From an uncultured Coriobacteriaceae bacterium (GTDB taxonomy: Bacteria; Actinomycetota; Coriobacteriia; Coriobacteriales; Atopobiaceae), in contig CADCPM010000020.1 in the NCBI GenBank assembly GCA_902803315.1, forward strand, positions 1 to 47,270: a stretch of 47,270 bases of DNA, given 5' to 3'. The position numbers and the translations under genes were made by a program. This document shows, one piece after another, positions 16,325 through 24,978 of this stretch. How positions within the stretch are numbered: position 1 is the stretch's first letter; each line of letters opens with the position of its first letter. The notes beneath the pieces were generated by a model. The model saw only the letters and a program-made list of their open reading frames with translations. It was not told the DNA's origin and made no database searches.

Positions 16325-17554
16325 TTACGAATGGGCGCGGGCAGACTTCTCGGTGCTCATGGTCATGGACTGGAATCGGTTCTGCATGAAATTATCGTCG
16401 TAGTGCTCGTTGCAGAACTTCACGACGGCCGAGGCGTTTTCGTAGTCCATAGTGCCATTCTGCCGCTCATACCAGCAGTCGAAGGCGGCGAGGGTAAGGC
16501 CGCCGTTCACAAGCATAAGAATCGCGCAGACGGTAGTGATGCCGTAACGCCAGTTCCAAGGAATGAGGTTTACGATCTTGAGCATAACGGGCATGAGAAA
16601 GCGCACCCACACGAAGCCGAGACATCCCCATATGCAGAAGAACATAAAGTCGACGCGCCCATTTATGTTGAGGAACGTGCCCGAGTAGTCCCAGGCCACG
16701 ATGCCGAAGGCAGTCTCCAAGAACCAGCTCACAAAGTACTCGAACGCGGAGCCAATCACCGCCGAAACCAAAAAGACGACGATGGGATTGCTCTTGTAGT
16801 AGCGGTTGAGCGCGATGGTCATAAGCACGGCGCCAAACCCATAGATGGGGCTAAACGGTCCATACAGAAGTCCAGCGCGATCCTGGTACACACCAGGATT
16901 CACCACCGTCATGTGCCAGATGACCTCCAGGATCAGGCCCAGCACGGAGCAGATCATAAAGACCCAGAATAGGTTGAAGAAGTTGAGGCTGATGAAGCCC
17001 TTTCCCGTGGCGTCGCGACCGAGCGTCCCCTCCTCCTTGGCTTCCTTGTCCGCGAGCTTTCGCTCATCGCGCTTTATGTGGCGCTCGGCCCTGAGCGAGG
17101 GGTCAGAGTAGACTTCCAGCACAAAGAGGATGATCGTGTTCACAAGCGGGAGAATGAGGTCTATGCTCCAGCCCACGAGCATGAAGCGGCAGAGAAGGTC
17201 TACGGCCTCAAGGATAATCATGACGTTGCAGAGCGTGGCGGCCTTGTGGCGCTTGTTCATGAGCAGCCGAATGCCAAGGATGAGGAACATGACCGCCAAC
17301 ACCACGGAAATCACTACGAGCACTATGGCGATTACCAGCGTCGTAATGGATGCGTGGCCTTTTGCCTCGAGCTGAGACAGGTCGAAGCCGTCGCCTACCA
17401 GCGCAACAATCACGAATGCGGCAAGCGCGACGGCCCCTATCTGAATGCCGCCGCTTATTATGCTAAGCACGCCGTAGAGTCGCACGAACCACGGATACTT
17501 TTCGTTTGTCGCTTCAGGCGTCTTAAGATGCTTTGGCCTCGACTCTGGCTTCAT
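16325..17554 (-). CDS. CmpB-type membrane protein (PF06541, 'putative ABC transporter permease')
   Basis: The 409-residue protein has about 8-9 hydrophobic segments. The C-terminal half carries the family blocks YQDRAGLLYGPFSPIYGFGA, SAFEYFVSWFLE and WDYSGTFLNINGRV, which define ABC_trans_CmpB proteins. These are annotated as permeases but carry no ATPase or transport evidence. The N-terminal 150 residues form a separate four-helix membrane part. Start ATG 17554 has GGGGAGG 5 bases upstream. It is transcribed toward the palindrome at 16251. Confidence 0.85.
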   Translation of the reverse strand: MKPESRPKHLKTPEATNEKYPWFVRLYGVLSIISGGIQIGAVALAAFVIVALVGDGFDLSQLEAKGHASITTLVIAIVLVVISVVLAVMFLILGIRLLMNKRHKAATLCNVMIILEAVDLLCRFMLVGWSIDLILPLVNTIILFVLEVYSDPSLRAERHIKRDERKLADKEAKEEGTLGRDATGKGFISLNFFNLFWVFMICSVLGLILEVIWHMTVVNPGVYQDRAGLLYGPFSPIYGFGAVLMTIALNRYYKSNPIVVFLVSAVIGSAFEYFVSWFLETAFGIVAWDYSGTFLNINGRVDFMFFCIWGCLGFVWVRFLMPVMLKIVNLIPWNWRYGITTVCAILMLVNGGLTLAAFDCWYERQNGTMDYENASAVVKFCNEHYDDNFMQNRFQSMTMSTEKSARAHS

Positions 17555-17614
17555 GTTGCGCCTCCCCGAATTGTCCCAGGCCCTAAAGATGAGTCAAGTG
17601 TAACGGATTATTAC

Positions 17615-17650
17615 CCTAAATAGAGGACAGTCCCCAAGTTGGGGTTTCGC
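17615..17650. repeat. Half copy of the palindrome family
   Basis: CCTAAATAGAGGACAGTCCCC followed by AAGTTGGGG matches one arm plus the centre of the element at 41949. The second arm is missing; where it would be, the radical-SAM pseudogene begins. The element seems to have removed the gene's 3' end. Confidence 0.55.
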
Positions 17651-18527
17651 ATATCCACAAGTTCGAACCACCCATGCTCGATGGCAAAGGCCACCAGCTC
17701 CCTGGTTCCCGCGGGCTCCATGAAGCGCCCCCTGTCTGCCAGCGGAATCCGTAAGAGCGGCTCTACCCAGGTGGCCAAATGCCCGCAGGCACCGATATAC
17801 GCGCCCGTAGGGGTCCACGCCCATCCGTCCCTCGATTGCGGAACAGCGCGATGGATGGATGTACGGCAAACCCCTCTTCTCCATGCTAAGAAGGGTGTTG
17901 TCCCACGCCTTCCTGCATGCGATCACGTGAGCTCTGGCATCGTCAAACGATAGGCCTTGCTCGACGAGCGCATCCACTATCTGCTTGGACGAAACCTCGC
18001 GCTCGGGGGAGTGCGGCAGCGAGACGGGGGAGAAGTGGTAGTCGACCAAGTAATCGTCTCCTGCCAGGCCGCGTGCCTTAAAGTCGTCAATCAGCTCATG
18101 CATGCGCCCGAGGCGCTCGCGATCCACAAGTACGCGCAGGTTGGTCCTGATTCCGCGCGAGCCATTCTTCCCCCTTCGCGAGCCGATGGCTCTCGAAGCA
18201 GTAGGGGCATCTAAAGTTGCAGTCATACGTGGGGACAAGGTCAAAGGACACAATCCATCTTCGGCGCAAGCGATGGAGACGGGTGAGGAAGCAGAGCGTG
18301 CGTTCCTCCTCCTCGGGCGACTCGTGCGTGAGGTGTCCGCGTCGGAGCAGGCGTTCCTCCAACGTTTGGTCGGAACACGGTTTGCCGGCGGAAAGAGAGG
18401 ATGCCTCACGCGCATCGATGACGTCCATGGCTCCATACAGCCCGTTAACAAGCAAGGCATACCCGTCCACGGGCGTATCGTCGGGCCTAATGATGGGGAG
18501 GATTTGCGTGTAGGTGGATAGTCTCAC
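17651..18527 (-). pseudogene. Radical SAM/SPASM maturase-type protein, broken
   Basis: From ATG 18527 the frame encodes an N-terminal leader and YDCNFRCPYCFE (the CxxxCxxC cluster site). It then runs into nonsense after about 115 residues. The neighbouring frame resumes with GIRTNLRVLVDRERLGRM and reaches SRCSAIEGRMGVDPYGRVYRC (part of the SPASM Cys region). A further shift near 17765 is needed to read ATWVEPLLRIPLADRGR and ELVAFAIEHGWFEL. About 100 residues of the barrel are missing near 18165-18185, and the 3' end is cut by the half palindrome at 17615. With two frame changes, one deletion and a lost end the gene is dead. Family members modify peptides or activate sulfatases; which applies is unclear. 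Confidence 0.75.
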
Positions 18528-18631
18528 ATCAATCGTTCGGCTGGACTCTGTTTTTTCTTACGCTGAGTATAGCGAACAACGCATGAGAATTCCCATATTT
18601 ACAGTGCAAGAGTGCAACGGGCGTTCCGTGT

Positions 18632-18693
18632 CGATTTTGTGACAAAATCGCTGCGCGATATAAATGAGTGGACAATTATTCAACACAATTGTC
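18632..18693 (+). promoter_or_regulatory. Promoter with two palindromes before the HAD gene
   Basis: CGATTTTGT-G-ACAAAATCG (18632-18650) is a perfect 19-base palindrome that covers a likely -35 (TTGTGA, 18637-18642). A -10 (TATAAA, 18659-18664) follows with 16 bases between. A second palindrome, GACAATT-N9-AATTGTC (18671-18693), lies at the expected start of transcription. Both are well placed for a repressor. The binding protein is unknown. Confidence 0.55.
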
Positions 18694-18711
18694 TACATAG
18701 AGGGGAGTTAT

Positions 18712-19959
18712 ATGGAAAACGAGAAAACGGTACCAAGTTGGTGGCGTATCGCGGCAATTGTCGCGGCCGCCGCGTGTGTGGTACTGGCGGTGTTGTTTGC
18801 GACTAAGCCCGCTGGCACGTCGGAGCCTGCCAAGGGTTCGTCAGGCAGCGAGCAAAATAGCGCCAGCAGCGCCAACCTGAGCCTTGTGAAGGACGGCGAG
18901 GATCCGCTGAGCCTGTGGAACGACAACGCTCCGCTTAAGAAGAAGCTCACCGAGTACGTCAAGGCGGCAACTGACGAGAAGAGTCCCGACTTCATTCCCG
19001 TGGAGGATCGCGTTGCGACCTTCGACTTCGACGGCACGCTGTTCTGCGAGACCGATCCCAACTACTTCGACTACACCATGCTGGTGTATCGCGTAACCGA
19101 GGACCCCACCTACAAGGACAAGGCCTCTGACTTCGAGAAGTCCGTGGCGAACAAGATCATCGACCAAAACACCAACGGGACCAAGTACGAAGAGCTGCCC
19201 CTCGAGCACGGCCAGGCCGTTGCCTCCGCGTTCAAGGGCATGACCATCGACGAGTTTTACAACTACGTGCACGAGTTCATGAAGCAGCCCATGCCCAGCT
19301 ACACCGGCATGACCCGCGGCGGCGGCTTCTATCAGCCCATGGTGCAGGTCGTTCAGTATCTGCAGGCCAACGATTTCGACGTCTACATCATGACTGGCAC
19401 CGACCGCCTGATCCTGCGCGGAATCTTCTCCGACCCGAGCTGCCCCATCAAGCTTCCGCTCAACCACGTCCTCGGCTCCGACGAGTCGCTCGTGGGATCT
19501 AACCAAGGCGACAAGGACGGCCTCGACTACACCTTTACCCAGGAAGACAAGCTCGTTACGGGCGGCACGTTCATGATGAAGACCCTCAAGGAGAACAAGT
19601 GCTACATCATCCAGCGTGAGGTGGCCAAGCAGCCGGTTCTCTCGTTCGGCAACTCCTCGGGCGACTTCGCCATGGACAACTACGCAAAGACCAACCCCAC
19701 CTACAAGAGCGCCGCATTCCAGCTGTGCTGCGACGACCTCGAGCGCGAGAATGGCAACGAGAAGAAGGCCAAGGAGATGCTCGAGAACTGCGAGAAGAAC
19801 GACTACGTGCCCGTATCGATGAAGGACGACTGGAAGACCATCTACGGTGAGGGCGTGACGTACAACGGCGCCAAGAAGTCGAGCGATTCCGCCTCTTCAT
19901 CCTCCGCGGCATCCTCTTCGTCTGCCGCTGAGTCCTCCTCTTCCGCCAAGGCAGCATAG
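18712..19959 (+). CDS. Secreted or membrane-anchored HAD phosphatase
   Basis: ATG 18712 follows AGGGGAG; the longer frame to 18664 is unlikely. The 415-residue protein has an N-terminal membrane anchor (about 8-29, WRIAAIVAAAACVVLAVLFAT) and a Ser-rich spacer. The HAD domain follows with motif I DFDGT (about 104-108), motif II MTGT and motif IV GNSSGDFAM. The tail is a Ser/Ala-rich repeat of about 25 residues. The catalytic set is complete, so it is predicted to remove phosphate from a small molecule outside the membrane; related enzymes act on phosphoserine or nucleotides. It is flanked by its own promoter and terminator. Confidence 0.85.
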   Translation: MENEKTVPSWWRIAAIVAAAACVVLAVLFATKPAGTSEPAKGSSGSEQNSASSANLSLVKDGEDPLSLWNDNAPLKKKLTEYVKAATDEKSPDFIPVEDRVATFDFDGTLFCETDPNYFDYTMLVYRVTEDPTYKDKASDFEKSVANKIIDQNTNGTKYEELPLEHGQAVASAFKGMTIDEFYNYVHEFMKQPMPSYTGMTRGGGFYQPMVQVVQYLQANDFDVYIMTGTDRLILRGIFSDPSCPIKLPLNHVLGSDESLVGSNQGDKDGLDYTFTQEDKLVTGGTFMMKTLKENKCYIIQREVAKQPVLSFGNSSGDFAMDNYAKTNPTYKSAAFQLCCDDLERENGNEKKAKEMLENCEKNDYVPVSMKDDWKTIYGEGVTYNGAKKSSDSASSSSAASSSSAAESSSSAKAA

Positions 19960-19987
19960 GGTAGGGCTTCGAGTAGCTGCTTAGATT

Positions 19988-20049
19988 CAAGAATAGGGGC
20001 GGTCCCCAAGCTTGTTCCAATGCGAGCTTGGGGACCGCCCCTATTCTTG
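19988..20049. terminator. Palindrome terminating the HAD gene
   Basis: Perfect 25-base arms (CAAGAATAGGGGCGGTCCCC and onward, with the inverse) enclose a 12-base loop. The element is 28 bases after the stop codon and belongs to the window-wide family. Confidence 0.7.
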
Positions 20050-20092
20050 GTGCCCCTTCCAGAATTGGGGTATAGTGCATCAACCTCGCTTA

Positions 20093-20190
20093 TCATCTGG
20101 GGTCAAGCGTGCTCGTGGGCTCGTCGAACAGCAGAATCATGATGCGAGTGACGTTGCCTAATCCACCGTCGCCACGATAGAGCTCTTCTT
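20093..20190 (-). pseudogene. ABC transporter ATPase fragment (Walker B/D-loop)
   Basis: On the minus strand a short frame reads RIMILLFDEPTSTLDPR and stops at 20093-20095. The Walker B and D-loop pattern is unmistakable, but no signature motif or Walker A precedes it. It is a small relic, with nothing else recognisable between 20190 and the promoter at 20355. Confidence 0.4.
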
Positions 20191-20354
20191 TTGCCAGCAA
20201 GCGCGGAGCTTGTCTGCGGCATCGCTTCCCCTTCGTCGAGCGGTGGTTGTCCCGTATGCGTTATCACCACACACGCATGGGCATCGCGATTTTGTCTGCA
20301 TCCACTGTTTCTTAACGCTATGCACAAAAACATGGCGCTTTCGTAATTTAATAC

Positions 20355-20382
20355 TTGCACACAGAAAAGAATCGTGTACAAT
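20355..20382 (+). promoter_or_regulatory. Promoter of the glutathione peroxidase gene
   Basis: TTGCAC (20355-20360) and TACAAT (20377-20382) are separated by 16 bases and lie 36 bases before the start codon. Both are close to the housekeeping consensus. Confidence 0.6.
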
Positions 20383-20417
20383 CTAATAGTTAGCAAGTTA
20401 AAGAGAAAGGAACAAAC

Positions 20418-20957
20418 ATGTCCGTTTACGATCACGTTGCAGTTAAGCCCGACGGCACCGAGGTGCCCCTGTCTGAGTACGAGGGCAAGGTCCTCCTTAT
20501 TGTGAATACCGCCACCGGATGCGGTTTTACGCCCCAGTACGAGGAGCTCGAGGGTATGTATGCCAAGTACCGCGAGCGGGGCTTCGAGATTCTTGATTTC
20601 CCATGCAACCAGTTTGCCAACCAGGCGCCCGAGAGCGACGAGGAGATTCACGAGTTCTGCACCCTTAAGTTTGGCACCGAGTTCCCCCAGTTCAAGAAGG
20701 GTGACGTTAACGGTGACGACGCCAACCCGCTGTTCGTGGAGCTCGCTACCGAAAAGCCGTTCCAGGGCTTTACGGGTGCCAAGAAGCTCGTCATGAATCC
20801 CGTTGCCAAGAAGGTGAACAAGGAGTTTGGCGACAAGGCCTACATCAAGTGGAACTTCACCAAGTTCCTCATCGCGCGCGACGGCACCATCGTGGAGCGC
20901 TTCGAGCCCACCGCAAAGATGGCAGACGTCGAGAAGGCCGTGGCAGCCCAGCTCTAA
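20418..20957 (+). CDS. Glutathione peroxidase family peroxidase
   Basis: The 179-residue protein has the family layout: VNTATGCGFTPQY with the peroxidatic Cys (about 36), FPCNQFANQAP with a second Cys and the Gln, and IKWNFTKFLI with the Trp-Asn pair. Bacterial Cys-type members mostly take electrons from thioredoxin and reduce peroxides. AGAAAGGAAC precedes ATG 20418. It is a single gene ended by the palindrome at 20980, consistent with oxygen defence in an anaerobe. Confidence 0.93.
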   Translation: MSVYDHVAVKPDGTEVPLSEYEGKVLLIVNTATGCGFTPQYEELEGMYAKYRERGFEILDFPCNQFANQAPESDEEIHEFCTLKFGTEFPQFKKGDVNGDDANPLFVELATEKPFQGFTGAKKLVMNPVAKKVNKEFGDKAYIKWNFTKFLIARDGTIVERFEPTAKMADVEKAVAAQL

Positions 20958-20979
20958 GCGGTTCCGAATCGATTAGAAC

Positions 20980-21050
20980 CCTAAGTTAGGGGCAGGCCCC
21001 AAGTTATGGTTTTGCGCGACCATAATTTGGGGCCTGCCCCTAACTCTAGG
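20980..21050. terminator. Palindrome after the peroxidase gene
   Basis: Long arms (CCTAAGTTAGGGGCAGGCCC... and inverse, a few mismatches) around TTTTGCGCGAC; it begins 23 bases after the stop codon. Same family as 29356 and 41949. Confidence 0.7.
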
Positions 21051-21146
21051 TTACGCTGTGCCCGAATTATGTTTGCCATCAAGCGTGCGCGGAGTATGAT
21101 AAGGGCATCGCATCTAATTGTGGGCTCACGGTAGGAAGGAACGATC

Positions 21147-22301
21147 ATGACCAAGCCGATAAGAGGGGTCACGATTGGCAAGAGGGCTGTCGCATGCACC
21201 ATGTCGGTGCTAGTGGCGGGAAGCATGTGCTTTCCCTCACTTGCGTTTGCAGCCGTGAGCATCGACAATACCGAGCTCGTGCAGGGCACCAACCAAGTTG
21301 GCGGGGGAACGGCGACGCTCGGCGACTCGACGCTCGACATGGCCAACGTGACGGCAAACAAGTTTTCGACCGACGAGGACCTAACCATAAACTTCAATGG
21401 CGGCAACGACATAGAGAACACCGAGGTTTCGGGCTCGGCTACGGTGGAGATGAACTTCGAAGGCACAAACGAGGTGGAGGACATCGTTGCGAAGGACGAT
21501 TCCAACCTCACCATTAACGCTGATGGCCACAACGAGTTCGAAGAGGCTACAGCGTACGACAACGCCAACCTCACCATTAACGTCACGGGCGAGAACAACT
21601 TCGAGGAGATTCGGGGCTACGATAACGCCGACGTAACCATCCGCGGGACCGACTGTCAGCGGAAAGACACCATAAACGTGGGCGACGACGAAAAGCACGC
21701 AAGCGTTCACACCCAAAACGGCAATCTTAGCATCGACCACGTTACCGTCAACCTCAAGGGCAAGGAGATGAGCGTTGGATCCGATAAGGGCAACGTGGAC
21801 ATCGACACCTCCAAGCTCGCGAAGGACGGCGACAACGAGTACACGCGCATCCATGCAGGAGGCAAGATGCGCATAAGCGAGTCGGTAATAGACATAAAGG
21901 GCACCGTAAGCTCCATCGACAAGATGACCATCAACCATTCCGACGTAAAGGCCAAGGAGCCAGACGCAAAGAAGCACGACGATGGCCCGTACCGCATATG
22001 GTCCAAGGCGGGCATAGACCTCATCGACGAGGAGAACGGCGAGGTAAAGCAAGGCAAGCTCTTTGGCGAGGACGTCTTCTACGTGGATACCAACGACGGT
22101 AGGGACGTGGACCTCAAGGCCGACGGTCACCCAGCCTACTACAAGTGCAGCAATGACACCGACGATATTGATGACAACGACAGCAGGCGTAAGCTTGCAA
22201 AGACGGCGGATCCCAGCGCCACCTGGGTTGCGTTGTGCGGAGCCGGAATGAGCGCCCTCGCAGCGAGCTACGTCTTCCGTCGCAGGAGCAAGGCAAACTA
22301 A
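21147..22301 (+). CDS. Secreted repeat protein with LPXTG-like anchor
   Basis: The 384-residue protein starts with a signal peptide (basic MTKPIRGVTIGKR, hydrophobic core, cleavage near AFAAVS). The body carries short repeats of the type NLTINxxGxNxFEE (about 70-165) that suggest a parallel beta-helix like those of surface adhesins. It ends with KLAKTADPS, a hydrophobic segment and RRRSKAN. LAKTAD is a variant of the sorting motif with Ala in place of Gly at the cleavage site, so sortase anchoring may be weakened or use a different sortase. GGAAGGAACG precedes ATG 21147. The ligand is unknown. Confidence 0.75.
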   Translation: MTKPIRGVTIGKRAVACTMSVLVAGSMCFPSLAFAAVSIDNTELVQGTNQVGGGTATLGDSTLDMANVTANKFSTDEDLTINFNGGNDIENTEVSGSATVEMNFEGTNEVEDIVAKDDSNLTINADGHNEFEEATAYDNANLTINVTGENNFEEIRGYDNADVTIRGTDCQRKDTINVGDDEKHASVHTQNGNLSIDHVTVNLKGKEMSVGSDKGNVDIDTSKLAKDGDNEYTRIHAGGKMRISESVIDIKGTVSSIDKMTINHSDVKAKEPDAKKHDDGPYRIWSKAGIDLIDEENGEVKQGKLFGEDVFYVDTNDGRDVDLKADGHPAYYKCSNDTDDIDDNDSRRKLAKTADPSATWVALCGAGMSALAASYVFRRRSKAN

Positions 22302-22311
22302 GACGGCAAAA

Positions 22312-22388
22312 GCGTGCATAGGGGGGCTGTTCCCTTTTGGCCCAAGCGATAAGAGGGTGAAAAAGGGGACAGTCTCCCTTTTGCACAC
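22312..22388. repeat. Imperfect palindrome with GTGCATA and GGGGACAG motifs
   Basis: The outer sequence AGCGTGCATAGGGGGGCTGTTC is inverted as GGGGACAGTCTCCCTTTTGCAC. It resembles the perfect hairpin at 42723 in its GTGCATA arm. It overlaps the leader of the nitroreductase gene, whose GAGGAGG lies directly after it. Confidence 0.6.
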
Positions 22389-22400
22389 GAGGAGGCGAAC

Positions 22401-22940
22401 ATGGACTTTTTGGAACTTGCGCGCTCACGTTGGTCGGTACGCGACTACGACCCGCGTCCCGTGGAACAGGAGAAGATAGACAAGATCTTGGATGCAGCAC
22501 AAATCGCGCCCACAGGCGCAAACCGCCAGCCGCAGCGGATCTTCGTGCTTCGCAGCGATGAGGCCCTGGCGCGCGTTCGCGCGGCCACGCGCATGGCATT
22601 CAACGCACCGCTGGTTCTGCTGGTGTGCGCAGATGTGGACGAGGCTTGGCATAACAAGCGCGAGACGGTAATGCGTGGAACGACCTGCGACACCTACAAC
22701 GTGGCAGAGATGGATGCGTCCATCGTGTGCGACCACATGCAGCTGGCGGCAACCGAGCTTGGTTTGGGCACGCTGTGGGTGCGCGGCTACGACACGCAGG
22801 CCATCCTGGACGCGTTTGACCTGCCGGAGGGCGTCATGCCTATATGCATCCTCGACGTGGGATATCCGTCCGAGTCCGCAAAGCCGGCGCAGATGCACTT
22901 CGACCGCAAGCCCTTGTCTCAAACCGTGCAGGAGTGGTAG
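22401..22940 (+). CDS. Nitroreductase family flavoprotein
   Basis: The 179-residue protein shows the family start (RSRWSVRDYDPRPVEQEKIDKIL), the FMN contact AAQIAPTGANRQPQR and the second half with HMQLAATELGLGTLWVRGYD. Such FMN enzymes reduce nitro compounds or quinones with NAD(P)H. GAGGAGG lies 6 bases before ATG 22401. It is directly followed by an AEC permease remnant, which may have been its operon partner. Confidence 0.9.
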   Translation: MDFLELARSRWSVRDYDPRPVEQEKIDKILDAAQIAPTGANRQPQRIFVLRSDEALARVRAATRMAFNAPLVLLVCADVDEAWHNKRETVMRGTTCDTYNVAEMDASIVCDHMQLAATELGLGTLWVRGYDTQAILDAFDLPEGVMPICILDVGYPSESAKPAQMHFDRKPLSQTVQEW

Positions 22941-22947
22941 GCAAACT

Positions 22948-23355
22948 GTGGCGTACGGTGCCATAGTGAGCTCTTCCTTTGGCCCCGCTTTTACCGGTTC
23001 GATATCCATGCTCACCAGTCCCATCGTAGGCCTGATCCTCTTTGTTTTGGGTTACGACCTTACCGTGGACCGCAAGACGATAGCGCCCATGCTGCGCGTC
23101 GGAGGCGTGCGTCTCGCTTGGTCAGTCCTCATCATCCTGGGTATCTTCCTATTGTTCGCGTCACGCATGGCAGACAAGGAATTCCTCATGGCCGTGCTTA
23201 TCTACTTTATGTGCCCCACAGGCTTTGTTATGGGTGCATTGGTGGCTCCCGTGCTCAAGGACGAAAGCGAAACGGGGTTTATCTCGGCATTTACCTTGCT
23301 CTACATCATCGTTACCCTTATTGCCTATACCTGTGTGGTGGTGTTCATCGCCTAG
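22948..23355 (+). pseudogene. AEC (auxin efflux carrier) family permease, C-terminal remnant
   Basis: The frame from about 22948 to TAG 23353-23355 encodes about 135 residues with four hydrophobic segments: SPIVGLILFVLGYDL, RLAWSVLIILGIFLL, FLMAVLIYFMCPTGFVMGALV and SAFTLLYIIVTLIAY. These match the C-terminal half of AEC permeases, which are about 310 residues. No start codon with a ribosome binding site is seen and the N-terminal half is absent. The truncation point coincides with the end of the nitroreductase gene. Confidence 0.65.
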
Positions 23356-23418
23356 CCCTGCCAAGGACGCCACTGCCTTATAATCATACGAAGCAGCGAA
23401 GGCGAGAGGGGCTTGCAT

Positions 23419-24867
23419 ATGACGGAGCTTGGCGCGGAATTTAGGCAGTGGGTGCTTTCCCAAGAGGTGGCCGGTCACGAGGTAAAAGAGCTCGACGAAG
23501 AGCATCTGCAGGTGAGCACCTCCTCTGCCATCGCCCGAATAAACCTCTACGTGTTTGAGGATCAGCCGGAAATCGTCGAGTACCGAATCGTGCGCGACGA
23601 CGGCGAGGCCACGTTCTTCTTGCACTTCCAGCTTGTTGACATGGCGCGCGCCAAGGAGCTCTTCCAGCAGATGGAAGACGCCCTTGCGGAGGAAGGCACG
23701 CACGAGACGACCCACGTGCTCCTTTCCTGCACGTCTGCGCTTACCACCTCGCTCTTTGCGAAGAAGATGAACGAAGTGGCGCAGACCCTTGGGCTCGACT
23801 ACGAGTTTAGCGCCCTCTCCGTGGAGAATGCCCTTGTTACCGAGGAACCCTATGCGGCCATATTGCTTGCCCCGCAAGCCGCACACATGCGCGATCAGAT
23901 GAAGGAGGCCCATCCTGACGCTCTGGTGTTCGAGATCCCCGCCAAGATCTTTGGCGCCTACGATGCGGCGGGGGCGGTTCGGATCGTCTTGCACGCGTTT
24001 AGGGACATAAGCGAGCCTTCCAAGGCGAGCAGCAGCCTGCGTGCCGTGCGGGATTTGCACGACGACAAGCGCGTGCTGGCCATATCGCTCTTCTCGCTGC
24101 GCGATTGCAGCAGGCTTGGATACAGGCTCTACGACGGGGGAGAGGCAATACTGGAGGGCGCGGTGCGCAAGCCGCGGCTGGACTACAACGACATAGAGGA
24201 CCTCATCCGCATGGTGTTCGCGCGTGACGTGGACGCAAGCACGCTCGATGCCGTGGGCATTGCGGTCCCAGGCATTACCTACAAGGGAATCGTGTCGCTT
24301 CCCGGCGTCCTGGAGGCGGACATGGACCTCGGCGACGCACTCACCAAGAAGTTCGGACTGCCGGTGTATGTGGACAACAACTGCAACGCGGCCGCCGTGG
24401 GTTGCTACGTTAGCCAGGACGAGTGCGAGAACCTGCTGTTCTATCGCCATGCGTTTGGCCACGTGGCCGGGGGCATAGGCACCATAATCGACGGCAAGCT
24501 CCTTAAGGGCCATGGCAACTTGGCCGGAGAGCCCAAGTTCTTCGAGACGAACTTTGCCACGGGCATAGAGTACAAGGACCTACTGTGGAGCGCGGAGGGG
24601 CTGCATAGTCTGGCGCTCAACGTAACGGTAACGTGCGCCTCCATCGTGGCGCCCGACGTGGTGTACCTTGCGGTGGACACCATAGACGATGCCGAGGCTT
24701 TCCACGAAGAGCTCGTGAGGATTCTTGGTGAGCGCAATGCCCCGCAGGTTAGGCTGGTGGACGACTACGTGGAGCGCATGTATTTGGGCACGATCGCCAT
24801 GGCAACGCAAAAGCTGCATAACCCCACGTATCGCAGCCTGGGGGTGGGTGACGAATCCAAAGCGTAG
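23419..24867 (+). CDS. Fusion of PTS EIIB-like domain and ROK-like domain
   Basis: ATG 23419 (TTG 23413 less likely) gives 482 residues. Residues 1-95 are of unknown fold. Residues 97-185 resemble a cellobiose-type PTS EIIB (VLLSCTSALTTSLFAKKMNEVA, with Cys in the position of the phosphorylated Cys). Residues about 215-470 resemble ROK sugar kinases/regulators (GIAVPGITYKGIV, VYVDNNCNAAAVGCY, FGHVAGGIGTIIDGKLLKGHG). The usual ROK N-terminal phosphate loop (DxGGT) is replaced by SLFSLRDCS, and the Zn motif with three Cys is absent. Catalysis is doubtful and a sensor or regulator role is more likely. RpiB follows 111 bases later on the same strand. Confidence 0.75.
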   Translation: MTELGAEFRQWVLSQEVAGHEVKELDEEHLQVSTSSAIARINLYVFEDQPEIVEYRIVRDDGEATFFLHFQLVDMARAKELFQQMEDALAEEGTHETTHVLLSCTSALTTSLFAKKMNEVAQTLGLDYEFSALSVENALVTEEPYAAILLAPQAAHMRDQMKEAHPDALVFEIPAKIFGAYDAAGAVRIVLHAFRDISEPSKASSSLRAVRDLHDDKRVLAISLFSLRDCSRLGYRLYDGGEAILEGAVRKPRLDYNDIEDLIRMVFARDVDASTLDAVGIAVPGITYKGIVSLPGVLEADMDLGDALTKKFGLPVYVDNNCNAAAVGCYVSQDECENLLFYRHAFGHVAGGIGTIIDGKLLKGHGNLAGEPKFFETNFATGIEYKDLLWSAEGLHSLALNVTVTCASIVAPDVVYLAVDTIDDAEAFHEELVRILGERNAPQVRLVDDYVERMYLGTIAMATQKLHNPTYRSLGVGDESKA

Positions 24868-24978
24868 GTCGCCTCCTTCGCGGATGAAATGGGGCCCTTC
24901 GCTGGACAGTGCCGCCCACAGCCATTCAATTGCGGCATACTCGCAGGTAACGACCTTATCGCTCATGAGGAGGACCCT

